Assembly: GCF_011605345.1 (NCBI RefSeq)
Contig: NZ_JAAOXM010000006.1
Span: 248,001 to 312,000, forward strand
From: Burkholderia sp. D-99
Lineage (GTDB): Bacteria > Pseudomonadota > Gammaproteobacteria > Burkholderiales > Burkholderiaceae
Length of the DNA stretch: 64,000 nt
Direction of reading: 5' to 3'
The first letter of the stretch is position 1, and each line of letters opens with the position of its first letter. A program made the translations under genes and the position numbers. Positions 61,387-64,000 of the stretch are shown here, in pieces. A model generated the notes under the pieces. The model worked only from the letters and a program-made list of their open reading frames with translations. It was not told the DNA's origin and made no database searches.

Positions 61387-62283
61387 ATGTTGACCCACTT
61401 GGAGCGGCTGGAGGCCGAAAGCATCCACATCATGCGCGAGGTGGTCGCCGAGAGCGAAAACCCGGTGATGCTGTATTCGATCGGCAAGGACAGCTCGGTC
61501 ATGCTGCATCTCGCGATGAAGGCGTTCTACCCGGCGAAGCCGCCCTTTCCGCTGCTGCACGTCGATACGACGTGGAAATTCCGCGAGATGATCGCGTTTC
61601 GCGACGAAACGGCCGCGCGCCTCGGCCTCGACCTGCGCGTACACATCAACCCCGAGGGCGTCGCGAACGACATCAACCCGTTCACGCACGGCTCGGCCGT
61701 GCATACCGACGTGTGGAAGACGCAGGGGCTCAAGCAGGCGCTCGATCACTACGGCTTCGACGCCGCGTTCGGCGGCGCGCGCCGCGACGAGGAGAAATCG
61801 CGCGCGAAGGAACGCATCGTGTCGCTGCGCTCGGAACAGCACCGCTGGGACCCGAAGCGCCAGCGCCCCGAGCTATGGTCGCTGTACAACGCGCGCAAGC
61901 GCAAGGGCGAAAGCCTGCGCGTGTTCCCGATCTCGAACTGGACCGAACTCGACATCTGGCAGTACATCCAGCTTCACGACATCCCGATCGTGCCGCTCTA
62001 CTACGCGAAGGAACGGCCCGTGGTCGAACGCGACGGCGCGCTGATCATGGTCGACGATCAACGATTGCCGCTGCGCGACGGCGAGCAGCCGCAGATGCGC
62101 AAGGTGCGCTTTCGCACGCTCGGCTGCTATCCGCTGACGGGCGCGATCGACAGCGATGCGACGACGCTCGACGACATCCTGCAGGAGATGCGCGAGACGC
62201 GCACGTCCGAACGGCAAGGACGACTGATCGACAGCGATTCGGCCGGTTCGATGGAAAAGAAGAAACAGGAGGGATATTTCTGA
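61387..62283 (+). CDS. cysD: Sulfate adenylyltransferase subunit 2 (PP-loop ATPase)
   Basis: 298 residues, the small ATP-sulfurylase subunit. PP-loop YSIGKDSSVMLHL (31-40). It makes APS from sulfate and ATP together with the GTPase CysN. AAGGAG at 61373-61379 before the ATG. Its stop overlaps the start of the next gene (TGATG), so translation is coupled. Divergent from the sulfotransferase operon, unlike cysD in the assimilatory cysDNHIJG layout; no cysH or sulfite reductase gene is nearby. Confidence 0.97.
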   Translation: MLTHLERLEAESIHIMREVVAESENPVMLYSIGKDSSVMLHLAMKAFYPAKPPFPLLHVDTTWKFREMIAFRDETAARLGLDLRVHINPEGVANDINPFTHGSAVHTDVWKTQGLKQALDHYGFDAAFGGARRDEEKSRAKERIVSLRSEQHRWDPKRQRPELWSLYNARKRKGESLRVFPISNWTELDIWQYIQLHDIPIVPLYYAKERPVVERDGALIMVDDQRLPLRDGEQPQMRKVRFRTLGCYPLTGAIDSDATTLDDILQEMRETRTSERQGRLIDSDSAGSMEKKKQEGYF

Positions 62284-64000
62284 TGGCACACGTACTCACC
62301 GCGACCGACACGCTCGCGCGCCCCGCCGCTACCGCGTCCGCCGGCGACGCCTCCCAAACCCAGGACCTGCTGCGTTTCATCACGTGCGGCAGCGTCGACG
62401 ACGGCAAGAGCACGCTGATCGGCCGCCTGCTGTACGAGTCGAACATGCTGTTCGACGACCAGCTCACGCAGCTCGAAGCCGATTCGAAGAAAGTCGGCAC
62501 GCAGGGCGGCGAACTCGATTTCGCGCTGCTCGTCGACGGCCTGTCGGCCGAGCGCGAGCAAGGAATCACGATCGATGTCGCGTACCGGTTCTTCGCGACC
62601 GCACGACGCAAGTTCATCGTCGCCGATACGCCCGGCCACGAGCAATACACGCGCAACATGATCACCGGCGCGTCGACCGCCGATCTCGCGGTGATCCTGA
62701 TCGATGCGCGCAAGGGCGTGCTCACGCAGACGCGCCGCCATAGCCATCTCGTCGCGCTGATCGGCATCAAGCGCGTGGTGCTCGCGATCAACAAGATGGA
62801 TCTCGTCGACTACGACCAGGCCGTGTTCGAGCGCATCGACGCCGACTATCGCGCGTTCGCGGCCGAACTCGGGCTCGCCGACATCGTCAGCATCCCGATG
62901 TCGGCGCTGCGAGGCGACAACGTGATCGCGCCGAGCGCGCGGATGCCGTGGTACGCCGGAGCGTCGCTGATGCAGCATCTCGACCACCTGCCGCTCGCCG
63001 CGCGCGTGACGCGCGACGAACCGTTTCGGCTGCCCGTGCAGTGGGTCAACCGCCCGCACCTGAACTTCCGCGGCTATGCGGGCAGCATCGCGTCGGGCGA
63101 GATCCGCGTCGGCGAGCGCGTGCGCGTGCTGCCGTCCGGCAAGGAGAGCCGTGTCGCATCGGTGATCACGCAAAGCGGCGAAAGCGACATCGCACGCGCC
63201 GGCGACGCGGTGACGCTCACGCTCGCCGACGAGATCGACATCAGCCGTGGCGACATGATCGCGCGCGCGGATGCGCCGCCCGAGGTGGCCGACCAGTTCG
63301 AGGCGACACTCGTGTGGATGCACGACGAGCCGATGCTGCCCGGCCGCCCGTATCTCGTGAAGCTCGGCACGCAGACGGTCGGCGCGACCTGCGCGACGCC
63401 GAAGTACAAGATCGACGTGAACACGCGCGAGCATCTCGCCGCGCGCACGCTCGCGCTCAACGAAATCGGCGTGTGCAACCTGAGCTTCGACCGGCCCGTC
63501 GCGTTCGATCCGTACGACCGCAACCGTCACACGGGCGGCTTCATCGTGATCGACCGCTTCACCAACGACACGGTCGGCGCCGGGATGCTGCACTTCGCGC
63601 TGCGCCGCGCGCACAACGTGCACTGGCAGGCGGTCGACGTAGACCGCGCCGCGCGCGCCGTGCAGAAGGCGCAGACGCCGCGCATCGTCTGGCTGACGGG
63701 GCTGTCCGGCGCCGGCAAATCGACGATCGCGAACCTCGTCGAGAAGCGGCTGCACGCGCTCGGCAAGCACACGTACCTGCTCGACGGCGACAACGTGCGG
63801 CACGGGCTGAATCGCGATCTCGGCTTCACCGAGGCCGATCGCGTGGAGAACATCCGGCGCGTCGCGGAAGTCGCGCGGCTGATGCTCGACGCGGGGCTCA
63901 TCACGCTCGTGTCGTTCATCTCGCCGTTCCGCGCGGAACGCGAGATGGCGCGTGCGCTCGTCGGCCCCGACGAGTTCGTCGAAGTGTTCGTCGACACGCC
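62283..64000 (+). CDS. cysNC: CysN-CysC fusion: sulfate adenylyltransferase subunit 1 + APS kinase (3' end outside window)
   Basis: 572 residues visible. CysN GTPase domain: GSVDDGKSTLIGRL (36-49), DTPGHEQYTRNM, AINKMDLVDY, then beta-barrel domains. From about residue 465 a second module begins with RIVWLTGLSGAGKSTIANL and continues with LLDGDNVRHGLNRDLGF, the APS-kinase hallmarks. The reading frame is open to the end of the window, so the C terminus is cut off. Fusing subunit 1 to APS kinase couples APS synthesis to PAPS formation. ATG overlaps the cysD stop (TGATG). Confidence 0.95.
   Translation, partial: MAHVLTATDTLARPAATASAGDASQTQDLLRFITCGSVDDGKSTLIGRLLYESNMLFDDQLTQLEADSKKVGTQGGELDFALLVDGLSAEREQGITIDVAYRFFATARRKFIVADTPGHEQYTRNMITGASTADLAVILIDARKGVLTQTRRHSHLVALIGIKRVVLAINKMDLVDYDQAVFERIDADYRAFAAELGLADIVSIPMSALRGDNVIAPSARMPWYAGASLMQHLDHLPLAARVTRDEPFRLPVQWVNRPHLNFRGYAGSIASGEIRVGERVRVLPSGKESRVASVITQSGESDIARAGDAVTLTLADEIDISRGDMIARADAPPEVADQFEATLVWMHDEPMLPGRPYLVKLGTQTVGATCATPKYKIDVNTREHLAARTLALNEIGVCNLSFDRPVAFDPYDRNRHTGGFIVIDRFTNDTVGAGMLHFALRRAHNVHWQAVDVDRAARAVQKAQTPRIVWLTGLSGAGKSTIANLVEKRLHALGKHTYLLDGDNVRHGLNRDLGFTEADRVENIRRVAEVARLMLDAGLITLVSFISPFRAEREMARALVGPDEFVEVFVDT

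Overview
The window looks like ordinary chromosomal DNA of a Burkholderia, most likely a Burkholderia cepacia complex species and probably the main chromosome. This rests on very high G+C, strong GC3 bias, the gene families seen (HutC/HutD/HutF/HutG-type histidine operon, hopanoid-era beta-proteobacterial glnA-ntrB-ntrC order, prlC, folD, argA, hrpA) and the compact layout with many ATGA overlaps. No insertion sequence, prophage, integrase, rRNA or CRISPR array was seen. The species call is an inference from protein resemblance, not from a search.

Layout. 1-3133: a 5'-truncated PAS histidine kinase and its FixJ/LuxR-type response regulator. 3402-8684: folD, oligopeptidase prlC, SOS-controlled dinB (with a LexA box lying over a sigma70-type promoter) and an aspartate/glutamate racemase. 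8869-10585: a PoNi-like (DUF1911) immunity-type protein with no partner toxin, then initiator tRNA-fMet with its own promoter and terminator. 10769-18048: xthA, a prolyl oligopeptidase, and ntrC-ntrB-glnA with a sigma54 promoter and NtrC sites upstream of glnA. 18454-22765: a rhodanese, CinA-type protein, EI24 membrane protein, sterol-desaturase family protein and a YVTN beta-propeller protein. 22947-28875: hrpA and argA, divergent from a symmetric -10 element, then a YggX-family protein. 29015-34631: an MHS-type transporter, a CoA-transferase/acyl-CoA dehydrogenase pair and a divergent LysR regulator, with a long inverted repeat between them. 34730-35698: tRNA-Val and a stand-alone APS kinase. 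35721-39300: polyamine (gamma-glutamylputrescine) catabolism genes. 40058-48100: a complete histidine-utilisation operon hutH-C-U-D-I-F-G under paired HutC-type operators, then an amino-acid binding protein. 49265-55670: Sfp-type PPTase, alpha/beta hydrolase preceded by a tandem array of 49-bp hairpin repeats, LysR regulator, MFS transporter with a small overlapping ORF, photolyase.

56007-64000 is the most unusual part. A four-gene operon (DUF1214 protein, sulfotransferase, SDR oxidoreductase, DHH-family phosphoesterase) faces cysD and a cysN-cysC fusion that runs off the window. Together they could supply PAPS, use it to sulfonate an unknown acceptor, and recycle PAP. The 214-bp divergent control region carries a perfect 21-bp inverted repeat made of two copies of an 18-bp dyad, centred 52 bp apart. 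Two small cupin-size fold proteins (SRPBCC and NTF2/SnoaL-like) sit beside the operon. I regard this as the best candidate for an undescribed system in the window.
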